Assembly (NCBI GenBank): GCA_046153945.1
Contig: JBJXFF010000070.1
Location: 7,133-71,132 of the forward strand
From: SXOA01 sp046153945
GTDB taxonomy: Bacteria > Planctomycetota > Planctomycetia > Pirellulales > Pirellulaceae
Reading direction: 5' to 3'
DNA: 64,000 bases
The translations under genes were made by a program, and so were the position numbers. Shown one piece after another: positions 17,957 to 27,543 of the stretch. The notes under the pieces are model-generated. The model ran no database searches. It worked only from the letters and a program-made list of their open reading frames with translations, and was not told the DNA's origin. The first letter of the stretch is position 1; each line of letters opens with the position of its first letter.

Positions 17957-19945
17957 TCACATTCCCGCGAACTTTCTCATCTCCGCCAACTCCCGTTTAT
18001 AGCCGCCCGAGAGAATCGGAAAGCGGCACCAGGTTTTGGGATCGAGGTTTTCGTCATCGAGGTGGAACGACGGAGCGTAACGCTCCCGCTTCCACTGGTT
18101 GCGGCACCAGAGGCGGAAGAACCGCTCGATCCAAACGACAAGTTGTTGCCGCGTGAATTGCGGGAACTGCAATTCTGAGAGCTGCAGGATTTCCTTGGGC
18201 GACATTTTGTCCCGAATGCTCGCGCGTTCCACGGCATCGAGCAGTTCGTAGGGCATCAGGTCGTCTTCATCGGTCTGCATGGCGGACGGTGGTCGCAGTT
18301 CCGCGGTGGGGGCCTGTTCGTTTACTGCCGCAAGCGCGGGGAGTGGACCGATGCCGGCAGGGCCGGTTTTCTCCAGCCAGCGGAGCCAGCGGCGGATGAA
18401 GGCCTTGTCGATGCCGGCGATTGGGGAGAGGCCGCCGGAGGTGTCGCCGTCCATCGTCGCGTAACCGATGGCGGCTTCGGAGCGGTTGCTGGTGGCGAGG
18501 AGCAAGGCCCCTTTGATGTTCGTCAGCAGCCAGACGCTGGGAGAGCGGACGCGGGCCTGGATGTTTTGCAGGGCGACGTCGTCGGTCTTCCAATCGAGCT
18601 GCCGGCCGATTCCCTTGGAGACAGTTTCGATGTACCCCTGCACCAGCGCGTCTACGTCAAACTCCAGGAATTCCGCGCCGATCGATTCCGCCACCGCGCG
18701 AGCTGCGTTCCTCGTTACATTGCCGCTGTTGCGGGTGGACTGATAAACCGTGGTGAGCAGTTTCTTGGTGAGCGAGCGACTGTCTTTGGCATCGGCCAGG
18801 CCGGGTATGTGACTCAGTTTGGCGAGAAATGCCTCCCGACTGATTTCTCCGATCCCAAAGTCAATCATCCTGGCGGCAAGAATCGAAACGGCTGCGGAGT
18901 CGGCTCCGCCGGAGAGGGAGACGACGAAACCGCGGGAGCGGCTTTTGCGGAGGTAATCGAACAAGGCCAGCGATTCGGCCCGGGCGAATTCCTCTTCTTT
19001 GATGAACGGGGAGGATTCCCAGGGGGCTGGCGCCGGCTCTTCGGGGGCGGGACTCAATTCTGGATAGTCGAAACCGGCAAAAACCATGCCTTTCTGGCTG
19101 CCGGTGATGAGGGGGTCATAGCTCCCGGTACGGGCCCGGCTCATGCGGATCGTGTCGATATCCAAGACGGCGGACGTGATGAGGTAATCGGCGTAAGAGA
19201 ATCGCGGCCCAGTGACCAGCAACTTTCCGGCTGAGGCAATCATCGCGTCGCCATCATAAATTGCCCGCCCCGATTCATTCCCCAGCAGATTCGCGTAGAC
19301 GTAGCCGACGTTAAATGCCCGCGAGCCTTCCGTCACGAACCGTTTGCGGACTTCGTGCTTCCCGAAGGCAAAATGGCTGGCGCTGGGGTTAAGAATGATG
19401 TCCACCCCTTGCCTCGCCAGATTGCTGCCGGGACGGCCGGCGACCCAAGCGTCCTCGCAGATTTCAAAGCCGATGCGAATGCCTCCGCAATCGAAAATCA
19501 AATCGCCGACGGGGTACTTGAAATCGCCGACATGCAACTCTCCTTGCACACCTTCCGGCCAGCGCTTGAACCAGCGCGGCTCGTAGTGAATCCCCTCTCC
19601 CGCCAGATTCTGCTTGCCGACGAATCCGAGGATTTTCCCATCCGCCGCCAGGCAAGCCGTATTGAAAAGCCCGCCGCTGTAGAGCACCGGCAGTCCGAAG
19701 GAGACAATCATCCCCTTCGTTTCCGGCAGCAATTCATGCAGTACCTCGAGGGCGGTCTGCTGCAAACCGGGGGCATGAAAGGCATCCTCGCAGCCATATC
19801 CCGTGATGCAGAGTTCCGGCAGACAAAGGATGCTCGCTCCCGCCGCGCGCGCCGCCCCAATCGCCCCCGAAATGCGGCGGCGATTGCCGTCCCAGTCCAG
19901 AGGCGTGGTATTGATTACCGCGGCACTGACGCGCAGAAGCTTCAT
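17957..19945 (-). CDS. nadE: Glutamine-dependent NAD+ synthetase
   Basis: A 662-residue two-domain enzyme that amidates NaAD to NAD+. Residues 1-290 form a nitrilase-type glutaminase with the triad E44 (LPELCITGYG), K111 (VGKQNLAGEG) and C163 (GFEICEDAW). From about residue 310 the synthetase domain carries the P-loop-like SLSGGADS at 343-350. The length suits the fused bacterial type that uses glutamine as nitrogen donor. The start at 19945 gives the normal glutaminase N-terminus. It is transcribed alone. Confidence 0.94.
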   Translation of the reverse strand: MKLLRVSAAVINTTPLDWDGNRRRISGAIGAARAAGASILCLPELCITGYGCEDAFHAPGLQQTALEVLHELLPETKGMIVSFGLPVLYSGGLFNTACLAADGKILGFVGKQNLAGEGIHYEPRWFKRWPEGVQGELHVGDFKYPVGDLIFDCGGIRIGFEICEDAWVAGRPGSNLARQGVDIILNPSASHFAFGKHEVRKRFVTEGSRAFNVGYVYANLLGNESGRAIYDGDAMIASAGKLLVTGPRFSYADYLITSAVLDIDTIRMSRARTGSYDPLITGSQKGMVFAGFDYPELSPAPEEPAPAPWESSPFIKEEEFARAESLALFDYLRKSRSRGFVVSLSGGADSAAVSILAARMIDFGIGEISREAFLAKLSHIPGLADAKDSRSLTKKLLTTVYQSTRNSGNVTRNAARAVAESIGAEFLEFDVDALVQGYIETVSKGIGRQLDWKTDDVALQNIQARVRSPSVWLLTNIKGALLLATSNRSEAAIGYATMDGDTSGGLSPIAGIDKAFIRRWLRWLEKTGPAGIGPLPALAAVNEQAPTAELRPPSAMQTDEDDLMPYELLDAVERASIRDKMSPKEILQLSELQFPQFTRQQLVVWIERFFRLWCRNQWKRERYAPSFHLDDENLDPKTWCRFPILSGGYKRELAEMRKFAGM

Positions 19946-20000
19946 GACGCTTGTTTCTCTTGGTCCTCTCGAACTTTCCGATGCCGATGCTAGTCCTTCA

Positions 20001-20006
20001 ATTATA
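20001..20006 (-). promoter_or_regulatory. -10 element of nadE
   Basis: On the minus strand this reads TATAAT, about 55 bases before the nadE start. No convincing -35 box is present at 16-18 bases. Confidence 0.4.
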
Positions 20007-20045
20007 CCAGTTGAGTCGAGCTTCCGATGAACTTCGCCAAAGTCA

Positions 20046-21203
20046 TCACTCCATCACGATCAAGTCGCGACTGTAGCGGGAAAGTAGTTGCGCGCCGCTG
20101 TTAGTGACGAGTACATTGTCGATAATGCGAGCGCCGAGATGTTCGTCGCCGAGGAAAACCGGGGGTTCCACCGTTACGACCATGCCGGCCTGCAAGGTGT
20201 AGTTGCTATCGCCGAACAAGTGGATCGGTTCGGCCCAAGTCGGCGGAGAACCGGGAGCGAGGCCGTATCCGGATAAGTGGACTCGGCCGCGATCAAGTCC
20301 GGCATCGGCGATGACGCGCTTCGCGGCAAGATGAGGGACGATCGCTGGGACACCGGCGCGGATTTCAGCAATGCAGGCATCGGAGGCGCGGAGGACCAGA
20401 TCGTAAAGTTCTAGCATCCGCGGTGTCGGTTCGCCGAGGCAGAATTGCCGGCCGATGGTGGATGTGTATCGCTTATAGGTCGCCCCATATTCGACATTGC
20501 CAAAGTCTCCCCGCCGCAGGCGGCGGTCGGTCGGCGCGCCGTGGCTGAAGCAGGAGCGTTCGCCAGAGACGAGATTGATCGGACTCGCGGCCATTCCGCT
20601 GCCGGCAGTCAAGAGAGCGTGATAGACTTCCCCGGCAATTTCCAGTTCGCTCCGTCCTTCGGCCACCGCAGCGGCAAACCGCGTAACGGCGACATCAGCG
20701 ATGCGGGCCGCTTCGCGGATATAGCCCAGTTCGGTGGCTGACTTCACGAGCGTCAGATCGTGAATCAGGTTGGTGGCTTCGACGACGCGAGACTCGCCAA
20801 AGAGTTGCTTGATGCGGACGTAATGATGGGGGTGAAGATAATACCCCGGCACTTCCATTCCGATTCGTGTACCCTTCACTTCGAGCGAATCCGCGAATCG
20901 CTCCAGAGCCGCAATCGGGTCTTCTGGCTCGCCCCCTCCCCAGGTCCGCAATTCATCCACCAGCGCGTCATCGAGGAACTCCTGCTGCTCCCCATTGCGA
21001 GTCAGCACGCAAATCGGACCAGGCTTGGCCGAGATCAGCAGACATTGAAATTCCTGGTAGCTCTTTGCGTCCGAGCCCGTCAGCCAGCGAATCGAGACCG
21101 GATGAATTGCGAGAAACCAATCGAGTCCAGTCGCTCCGATCGCTTCCCGAGCGCGGGCGCGGCGGGAGGCAAATTCTTCGGCGGTGAAATCGTTCTTAGA
21201 CAT
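20046..21203 (-). CDS. M24 (creatinase/aminopeptidase P fold) protein lacking metal ligands
   Basis: A 385-residue protein with a creatinase N-terminal domain (residues about 15-140) and a pita-bread M24 domain. The five metal ligands of aminopeptidase P are mostly changed. Where DxG...D is expected the sequence is NVEYGATYKRYTSTIGR, the ligand His region reads GYGLAPGSPPTW, and the last Glu position reads ARIIDNVLV. Only the VEP glutamate remains. That pattern fits metal-free relatives such as creatinase or ectoine hydrolase more than Xaa-Pro peptidase. The ATG at 21203 follows the MFS stop by 13 bases. With that carrier and the dehydratase it likely forms a catabolic operon, but the substrate is not evident. 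Confidence 0.8.
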   Translation of the reverse strand: MSKNDFTAEEFASRRARAREAIGATGLDWFLAIHPVSIRWLTGSDAKSYQEFQCLLISAKPGPICVLTRNGEQQEFLDDALVDELRTWGGGEPEDPIAALERFADSLEVKGTRIGMEVPGYYLHPHHYVRIKQLFGESRVVEATNLIHDLTLVKSATELGYIREAARIADVAVTRFAAAVAEGRSELEIAGEVYHALLTAGSGMAASPINLVSGERSCFSHGAPTDRRLRRGDFGNVEYGATYKRYTSTIGRQFCLGEPTPRMLELYDLVLRASDACIAEIRAGVPAIVPHLAAKRVIADAGLDRGRVHLSGYGLAPGSPPTWAEPIHLFGDSNYTLQAGMVVTVEPPVFLGDEHLGARIIDNVLVTNSGAQLLSRYSRDLIVME

Positions 21204-21216
21204 GATTCCGTGAAGT

Positions 21217-22488
21217 CTAGAGTTCCTTCTCGAGAGGCGCTTGTGGCAACTGGATGCCGAACCAAACCAGCCCCCCAATCCCGCTAATCACGCAGGCAAC
21301 GGCAATGGCAGCTTGCCACCCCATTCCTTCTGCCAAATAGGGAGTAAGCACGGGGGAAATCAAGCCGCCGACGTTGCCGCAGGTGTTCATGAAAGCACCC
21401 GAAAAGCCACGAGACTTTCCCCCCAGGTCGGTCGCGGTGGTCCAGAAGACCCCTTCGCAGAGGCCCAGGGCGGCCATTGAAAGTGCTAGCCACATGGTGA
21501 TGCTCCATAGGCCAGTGACGCTGACTCCCTTCAGTCCAAATACGGCGGCCAGGCACATCCCACACATGACGATACTGCGGCGGCCCCAACTCGTTCCGAG
21601 CAACTTGCAAACCCCGTCGGTGCTAAATCCGCCAATAGCCATGCCCGCCGCTTGTGACAGAGTGATAAATAACGCGGCAAGACGTGAATCGAATTCCGAC
21701 ACATGCAGTATGTTCTCAAAGTAGTAGGCCATCCAATAGAAGAACAGGTACTGAAAGTAGCCGAAGGCCGCGTAGCTGAGCCCCAAGAGCCACAGGTTGC
21801 TCTGTCGGAGCAGTGCCCAGCCCGCATCTAGGTTTCCTTGTTCTACCTTTGAAGACGGAACTTCCTGTGGAGCAGGAAGGGTAGGTTGGGCGAAGAGATG
21901 CCATGCCATTCCAAAACTCACTAAGACTCCGCCGCTGAGGACGAACGCCCAGGGCCAGGTCACCTTGTCCATCAGCCAACCGAATAACGGATAGCAGCCA
22001 GCAATTCCAAGCAACGCGCCAGCGGTCACCATGCCGTTGGCGGTCGCCCGCCAGCGAGCAGACGTCAGGTCCGATACGACGTGTGCCGCGCCCGGATGCA
22101 AAGGAGAGTTGCAGACTCCGGCGATGCCGCGAACGAGCAGGAGCCCCAGCCACAAGGTTGTGGGGGTGGTCGTCATCCAGCCGAGCGTGCCGGTCAGGGC
22201 GACAAAAGTTCCCATCGAGAGTCCAAAGAGAGTCAACGCCTTGGCCGCGCCTATCCGGTCGATCAGCCAGCCTCCCGGCAGCATGCCGATCGTGTAGACA
22301 ATCAGAAACGTGGTGTAAACCCAGCCCATCTCTTTGGCGGTGAGGCCCAGATGCTTGATGAACACTTCGCTGCCAGCGACGGAGATGCCGACACGATTGA
22401 AATGCCCCAGCCCCGCAAATGCCATCAGCATGAGCACTATCCAGCAGCGGGTCATCACCGAGGGGGAGTTCCAAGTGGTGGAGTGCAT
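21217..22488 (-). CDS. MFS transporter, anion:cation symporter type
   Basis: A 423-residue carrier with twelve predicted helices. Features typical of the sugar-acid group (GudP/DgoT-like) include the N-terminal LMAFAGLGHFNRVGISVAG segment and, after helix 2, the loop GGWLIDRIGAAKA. I use the ATG at 22488. A TTG at 22518 overlaps the dehydratase stop and is a possible alternative. It sits between an enolase-superfamily gene and an M24 gene, so import of a sugar acid or related carboxylate is inferred. Confidence 0.83.
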   Translation of the reverse strand: MHSTTWNSPSVMTRCWIVLMLMAFAGLGHFNRVGISVAGSEVFIKHLGLTAKEMGWVYTTFLIVYTIGMLPGGWLIDRIGAAKALTLFGLSMGTFVALTGTLGWMTTTPTTLWLGLLLVRGIAGVCNSPLHPGAAHVVSDLTSARWRATANGMVTAGALLGIAGCYPLFGWLMDKVTWPWAFVLSGGVLVSFGMAWHLFAQPTLPAPQEVPSSKVEQGNLDAGWALLRQSNLWLLGLSYAAFGYFQYLFFYWMAYYFENILHVSEFDSRLAALFITLSQAAGMAIGGFSTDGVCKLLGTSWGRRSIVMCGMCLAAVFGLKGVSVTGLWSITMWLALSMAALGLCEGVFWTTATDLGGKSRGFSGAFMNTCGNVGGLISPVLTPYLAEGMGWQAAIAVACVISGIGGLVWFGIQLPQAPLEKEL

Positions 22489-22514
22489 CGTGGTAATCAA
22501 ACCTTCCAAGTCGA

Positions 22515-23678
22515 TCAAACGACTTTGTATTTCGCTTCCAAGTGCTCTGGAAAACGGTATCCAATGCCCGGTGAATTGGGAAAGTCGATGACACCATTCT
22601 TCACGGGAAAGCCGGCCATTTGCAGTTCTTTTCGCAGCGGCGAGTCAAAAACTTCGGCTGGGGCGAACTCGATGAAGGGGGTGACGGGGGAATAGGCGGC
22701 AAGGTGGACCGATGCCGCGCCCAGGATTTGCGTGGACCAGTTGCCGGGACAAACAAGCGCGCCTCGCGGGACAGCAAGATCGACGATTCGCTTGGCTTCG
22801 GTCAGACCGCCACAAGTGGTCATATAGGGCTGAACTACGGAGACCTTGCCGCGGTCCATCATGTCCAGAAACTCCCAGCGGGTAACGCCGTGTTCACCCA
22901 TCGCGAGCGGAATCGAAGTCAATTCGGCAAGCCGCGCGTAGGGTTCTGGCAAATCGACGGGAAACGGCGTCTCCAGAAAGAAAATGTCGAGTTCCTCCAA
23001 CTCGCGGCAGATGCGGGCGACCGTTGGGACATCGTTGAACAGATAGCCGACGTCGAGCATGAGTGTTGGATCTGGGCCGAGAACGTTTCTTGCTCTGCGG
23101 GCCATTTCGACGACGTCTCGCGGCGAAGACATCATCGGCTCGACCTTGAACGCTTTGTAGCCAAGTTCCAGCAGTCGGGCCGCGCGATCGGTCTGCTGGG
23201 CGATCATCGCTTCGCCACCCCAGATGTCGGAAACCAAGGTGCAGTACGGCACGACGCCGGTCCAGCGAGTCTCCGTGTGAGTTTGAAACGGGCCTCGCTG
23301 AACCCCGCCGAGCAATTGCCACACGGGCTGGCTGAGGGACTGCCCGTAAATGTCCCAGATCGCCACGTCAAGCGCCCCGAGAATGATGATTTCCCAGCCG
23401 CGACGATTGGTGTGTATCAGCGAGTCCCACACATGTTGCCAGAGCCGCTCGGGATGCGTGATCTCTTGACCGATCAGCAGCCGGCCAAAGTGCGTTTCCG
23501 GTCCGCCGACGGTCGCCTGCACAACTCCCGGAGGGACGCGAAAGACTTCGGAAAACCCAATTAGCCCGTCTTTCGTATGGACTCGCAGGCAGGCAAGCGG
23601 CTCGATGCCTCCCTTATCCGGATCGATTTCCGGTCCATCACCGATGACAAAGGTTTCCAGCCGCGTGATTTGAGTCAT
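22515..23678 (-). CDS. Enolase superfamily (mandelate racemase/muconate lactonizing) enzyme
   Basis: A 387-residue enzyme. The barrel carries metal ligands in MLDVGY, FFLETPF and AMGEHG, and the second-strand basic motif reads AFKVE, so one catalytic Lys is visible and the usual second is Glu. It is expected to abstract a proton next to a carboxylate, dehydrating or epimerising an acid sugar or lactone. The ATG at 23678 is preferred to one 36 bases upstream because the family N-terminus begins ITRLETFVI. It is the first gene of the minus-strand group with MFS and M24. Substrate not assignable. Confidence 0.85.
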   Translation of the reverse strand: MTQITRLETFVIGDGPEIDPDKGGIEPLACLRVHTKDGLIGFSEVFRVPPGVVQATVGGPETHFGRLLIGQEITHPERLWQHVWDSLIHTNRRGWEIIILGALDVAIWDIYGQSLSQPVWQLLGGVQRGPFQTHTETRWTGVVPYCTLVSDIWGGEAMIAQQTDRAARLLELGYKAFKVEPMMSSPRDVVEMARRARNVLGPDPTLMLDVGYLFNDVPTVARICRELEELDIFFLETPFPVDLPEPYARLAELTSIPLAMGEHGVTRWEFLDMMDRGKVSVVQPYMTTCGGLTEAKRIVDLAVPRGALVCPGNWSTQILGAASVHLAAYSPVTPFIEFAPAEVFDSPLRKELQMAGFPVKNGVIDFPNSPGIGYRFPEHLEAKYKVV

Positions 23679-23716
23679 AATGAATAGCCCGACGTCAATC
23701 GCCAGGGAGTACACTA

Positions 23717-25177
23717 ATGGATTCCCCGTCCCCTCGAAATCCCCTGACGATGAAGCATTCAGTTAACACCGCGCCAAACATTTCCCGCCGAGCCCTTTTG
23801 CGGCGCTCGGCTGTGGGTTTTGGTTCTTTGGCTTTGGCTTCGCTATTGGCCGACGAGTCCCTCGCTCAAGCGGCAAACGAGAGCCCTCTAGCGCCGAAGG
23901 TGCCGCATTTTCCTGCCCGAGCGAAGCGGATCATTTTCTTGCTGATGTCGGGGGGGCCTTCTCAAGTCGATACGTTTGATCCCAAGCCGCTTCTCACGCG
24001 TGACGATGGCAAGCCGCTGCCGTTTGCCAAGCCGCGGGTGCAGTTCAATTCGACCAGCAACCTTCTGAAGTCGCCCTGGAAGTTTCAGCAGTATGGCCAG
24101 AGCGGTCTGTGGGTCAGCGAGCTGTTTCCCAAACTCGCGGAGCGAGCCGATGACCTGTGCATGGTGCATTCGGTCTATGGGACGAACCCGGCTCACGGCG
24201 GGGCGATGATGAAGGTGCACACCGGCAGCGACAATTTCATTCGGCCGAGCATGGGCTCGTGGGTGAGCTACGGCCTGGGCACCGACAACGCCAATCTGCC
24301 CGCTTTCGTCACGATCTGCCCGTCGCTGGCGTTTGGCGGCATCAATAACTGGAGTTCGTCGTTTCTCCCCGCGGTGTATCAAGGGACTCCGCTGGGAGAT
24401 GCCAGCGTGCCGTCGGACAAGGCTCATGTGAAGTACATCAGCAACTCGCAGCTCCCGCGCGACATTCAGCGATTGCAACTTGATCGCCTGCATGCGATGA
24501 ACCGCGAGCATTTGGCTCAGGCCGGTCCCGAGGCTTCGCTGGAAGCGAGGATCAATTCCTTCGAACTGGCGTTCCGCATGCAGTCCGAAATTCCCAAGGT
24601 CGAAGACTTGTCCGGGGAATCGGCTGCCACGCTGAAGCTTTATGGCATGGATGATCCTGTGACGGCAAACTTCGGCCGCATGTGCCTGATGGCTCGCCGC
24701 TTTGCCGAGTCGGGAGTGCGGTTCATTCAAGTCACGCACAGCGACAGCAAGGTGCAGTGGGATCAACATTCGGATCTGAAAGCCGGGCACGAGAAAAACG
24801 CCCGCGAAGTGGATCTGCCGATGGCCGGTCTGCTGACGGATCTGAAGAACCGTGGACTGCTGGAAGACACGCTGATCTGGTGGGGGAGCGAATTTGGACG
24901 GACTCCCACCGCCGAAAGCACCAACGGACGAGATCACAATCCCGAAGGGTTCACCATGTGGCTGGCTGGCGGCGGCGTGAAACCCGGTTTTCGCTATGGC
25001 TCGACCGACGACTACGGTTACTTCGCGGCAGAGAACAAAGTCCACATTCACGACATGCATGCCACGCTGCTGCACGCCCTCGGCCTGGATCACGAGCGGC
25101 TCACGTACCGCCATGCGGGCCGCGATTTTCGTCTCACGGATGTGGAAGGGAATGTGGTGCATGAGCTGTTTGCCTGA
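23717..25177 (+). CDS. DUF1501 protein with Tat signal
   Basis: A 486-residue exported protein. The twin-arginine signal (SRRALLRRSAVGFGSLALAS) is followed by the DUF1501 core, which has an alkaline-phosphatase/sulfatase-like fold: FLLMSGGPSQVDTFDPKP, SVYGTNPAHGGAMM, WWGSEFGRTPTAE, RDHNPEGFTMWLAGGG and the final HALGLDH. DUF1501 genes are expanded in planctomycetes, normally beside a DUF1549/DUF1553 cytochrome-type partner, which is absent here. AGGGAG upstream of 23717 supports that start; a second ATG is at 23750. It is divergent from the dehydratase gene. Biochemical role unknown. Confidence 0.9.
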   Translation: MDSPSPRNPLTMKHSVNTAPNISRRALLRRSAVGFGSLALASLLADESLAQAANESPLAPKVPHFPARAKRIIFLLMSGGPSQVDTFDPKPLLTRDDGKPLPFAKPRVQFNSTSNLLKSPWKFQQYGQSGLWVSELFPKLAERADDLCMVHSVYGTNPAHGGAMMKVHTGSDNFIRPSMGSWVSYGLGTDNANLPAFVTICPSLAFGGINNWSSSFLPAVYQGTPLGDASVPSDKAHVKYISNSQLPRDIQRLQLDRLHAMNREHLAQAGPEASLEARINSFELAFRMQSEIPKVEDLSGESAATLKLYGMDDPVTANFGRMCLMARRFAESGVRFIQVTHSDSKVQWDQHSDLKAGHEKNAREVDLPMAGLLTDLKNRGLLEDTLIWWGSEFGRTPTAESTNGRDHNPEGFTMWLAGGGVKPGFRYGSTDDYGYFAAENKVHIHDMHATLLHALGLDHERLTYRHAGRDFRLTDVEGNVVHELFA

Positions 25178-25198
25178 TGCTGGTTGAACACAAACGCA

Positions 25199-25996
25199 TC
25201 ATTCATCACGCTCCTGCTGGTTTCGTCCCCAGCGAACATTGCCATAGCTTTCGCGGCTCGTGGCCGGTCTGCCGATCATGAACGGCTTCGCGAGCGCCAT
25301 CCCGGCCAGGAAGCCGCCGATGTGCGCGGCATAGGCCACTCCGGTGTTCATTCCGCCGAGCATTCCCAGGCCGCTGACGATTTGGAACAGGAACCAAAGG
25401 CCGACCGCGACATAGCCGGGAACGTTCATTACGGATCGTAGTATCAACACGGTGACGCGGCGATTCGTGTGCAATATGAGGTACGCTCCCATGACGCCGG
25501 AGATGGCCCCGGAAGCTCCCAGGCTCGGGATCTGCGCAGATGGCCCCCAGGCACTCACAAACACATGGGCGAGCGACGCCAAAAGGCCGCAGACCAGATA
25601 AAACGCCAGGTAGCGGGCTCGCCCGAGGTCCTGCTCGATGTTGTCCCCGAAGATCCAGAGGAACCACATGTTCCCCGCGATGTGCGCCAGACCGCCGTGC
25701 ATGAAAATGGAAGTGAGCAGCGTCAGGAAGACGGGAATGGGCGTTGGTTTGAGTCCGGGCACAATCATCACTGCTGGTCCATCCACCGATTGAACTTGTA
25801 CCTTCCGATCCTCGGTCACGATGTCTTTTCCGGAAATAATCTCAGCCGGAACGGCGGAGAAAGCCATCGTGAAGGACTCGTTGGTGCCGAAGCCTTGCAA
25901 AATGACGAAGACCAAGACGTTCGCCACGATCAAGCAGACGTTGACGACCGGAAAGGAAGTCCGATCGCTGTTGTCGTCACCTAGTGGAAAGACCAT
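25199..25996 (-). CDS. Rhomboid family intramembrane serine protease
   Basis: A 265-residue protein with about six membrane helices. The catalytic pair is S162 in GASGAISG and H225 in AAHIGGFLAG. The accessory HxxxN motif is H105/N109 in HIAGNMWFLWIFG. A loop of about 45 residues (45-90) between helices 1 and 2 is exposed. Rhomboids cut single-span proteins inside the membrane; the target is unknown. It converges with the DUF1501 gene, 21 bases apart. Confidence 0.92.
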   Translation of the reverse strand: MVFPLGDDNSDRTSFPVVNVCLIVANVLVFVILQGFGTNESFTMAFSAVPAEIISGKDIVTEDRKVQVQSVDGPAVMIVPGLKPTPIPVFLTLLTSIFMHGGLAHIAGNMWFLWIFGDNIEQDLGRARYLAFYLVCGLLASLAHVFVSAWGPSAQIPSLGASGAISGVMGAYLILHTNRRVTVLILRSVMNVPGYVAVGLWFLFQIVSGLGMLGGMNTGVAYAAHIGGFLAGMALAKPFMIGRPATSRESYGNVRWGRNQQERDE

Positions 25997-26042
25997 TGCC
26001 GCATGCCTCTTATCTCAATATGTTTTTCCTGGCAGGCTCATT

Positions 26043-27494
26043 CTACGGGTTCTCCAGCGAGGTCTTCGTTTCTTTCGCCATCTCCAAGAGGCTATCGAGC
26101 ATTTTCTCGGAGGCACTGGGCTCCAGTCGATTAGTTCCGATCCAGGTTTCGTAGCCCCCCAGCCGATGTTGCCGTGGCGTCGGGAGGTAGCCAAGGTAAC
26201 CGTGTCCGAGCGAGACCAGGAACGATTTCGGCAGCGGGCTGCGGCTCTTGAAATCGAGGCCGATTTCGCAGAAAACTTCGCAGGGCATGGTCCCCAGGCA
26301 GACGTCGCCGATTCGCAGCACCTGCAGCGGCACCTTTGCCGTCTCCGGATATTCGGCCAGTCGCGTGGTCCGCTCGGCATAGATGAACGACAAGTCCGTC
26401 TTGCCTTCCGCGGCTGGACCCTTTTCTAGCGTGGCCTTGGCCCAGGCGGCCTGCTCCGGAGTCGGCTTTCGCCAGGTTACTTCCAGTTCGCGATAGCGGG
26501 CGTCGAGAGTCACCTTACTCTTGTACTCAACTTTCGCGAGGGCCTCGTGCACTTTGGTGGCGACGTCTTCCGCCACGGTTCGCATTTGCACATACGGGTC
26601 TTGCCGCGGACGAGGATTGCGGAAATTGATGTTGTTGATGTCGCCGCTGGTGCCATTGGCGAGCAGGGCGACAAAGGGGCCGCTTGGGTGGTCCGCCTCC
26701 AGAAGATGTTCCAAGTGCCAGCAGAACATCCCGAAATAGTCGGCGGAAATATCGGCGTCCGCCACGCCCCCCACATAATGGAGCGAGTAGGCGGCATAAA
26801 CCGAGATTGGCTTGCCATCCATGCCCCGCACGGCCAGGAACGAAATTGTGGGATCGGTCGGTCCGGCTGGTTCCAGCAGGTTGGGACTGCCGGCGGGAGG
26901 ATTCATTTTCACCTGGTCGAGTTCACCGAATGGATTGAGCGGCATCGTTCCTGCCTTCATGTACCAGCGGCGATTGAAGACATGCTCAGGAGCCTGGGCC
27001 GTGCCAAAGCCGAGTTGCGCCGGCCGCAGCCGATTGACCGCGCATTTCACGCCGTCGGCAATTCGCCGGGCGACGAACTGCTGATATTCGTCGATTTCCT
27101 GATCGTGCTTGAAGCGGTTTTGCCCTAGGGCGCTGCTGGCGGAATGAGTGTGGGTCGCGGAAATCAAAACTCGCTCCGGCGGGATGCCGCTGCTTTCCTG
27201 AATCAACTTGCGAGCCAGATCGCTAACGTTGCGATGGATACCGAGCAGATCGCAGACAACCAGAGCGAGGCGAGTCTTGCCATCGTCCAGGACCAGACAG
27301 CGGGCGTGCAATTCATCATGGATATGCTTGGACGGAAAGGGCTGAAAGCCGCCGATGATGTCCTTGCCGAGCGGCGGCGTGATATTGCTCGTCGCGGCTC
27401 CTGCTTTCAATTCTTGACTAACGACGGTGGCTGGCACCGCGAGAGACAGAATTGCCGCGCATAACCAGCCCGAGAGACAGAAATACTCATTCAT
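26043..27494 (-). CDS. Neutral/alkaline ceramidase-like exported protein
   Basis: A 483-residue protein with a signal peptide ending near VVSQE. Residues 25-130 match the N-terminal domain of neutral ceramidases as found in many planctomycetes: AGAATSNITPPLGKDIIGGF, then a metal-site-like ATHTHSASSALG. No ceramidase C-terminal immunoglobulin domain is visible, so lipid amidase activity is only a possibility. The ATG at 27494 gives the signal peptide directly; an upstream in-frame ATG would spoil it. It precedes the rhomboid gene by 46 bases. Confidence 0.78.
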   Translation of the reverse strand: MNEYFCLSGWLCAAILSLAVPATVVSQELKAGAATSNITPPLGKDIIGGFQPFPSKHIHDELHARCLVLDDGKTRLALVVCDLLGIHRNVSDLARKLIQESSGIPPERVLISATHTHSASSALGQNRFKHDQEIDEYQQFVARRIADGVKCAVNRLRPAQLGFGTAQAPEHVFNRRWYMKAGTMPLNPFGELDQVKMNPPAGSPNLLEPAGPTDPTISFLAVRGMDGKPISVYAAYSLHYVGGVADADISADYFGMFCWHLEHLLEADHPSGPFVALLANGTSGDINNINFRNPRPRQDPYVQMRTVAEDVATKVHEALAKVEYKSKVTLDARYRELEVTWRKPTPEQAAWAKATLEKGPAAEGKTDLSFIYAERTTRLAEYPETAKVPLQVLRIGDVCLGTMPCEVFCEIGLDFKSRSPLPKSFLVSLGHGYLGYLPTPRQHRLGGYETWIGTNRLEPSASEKMLDSLLEMAKETKTSLENP

Positions 27495-27543
27495 GGGAGA
27501 TGCTCGCAGGTAAAAGTGAGTGTTGATCTCGTCGCCGTTGCCG

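Noticed and set aside
23888..25162. 424-residue minus-strand ORF under the DUF1501 gene
   Set aside because: Antisense shadow; the plus strand carries the recognisable DUF1501 motifs.
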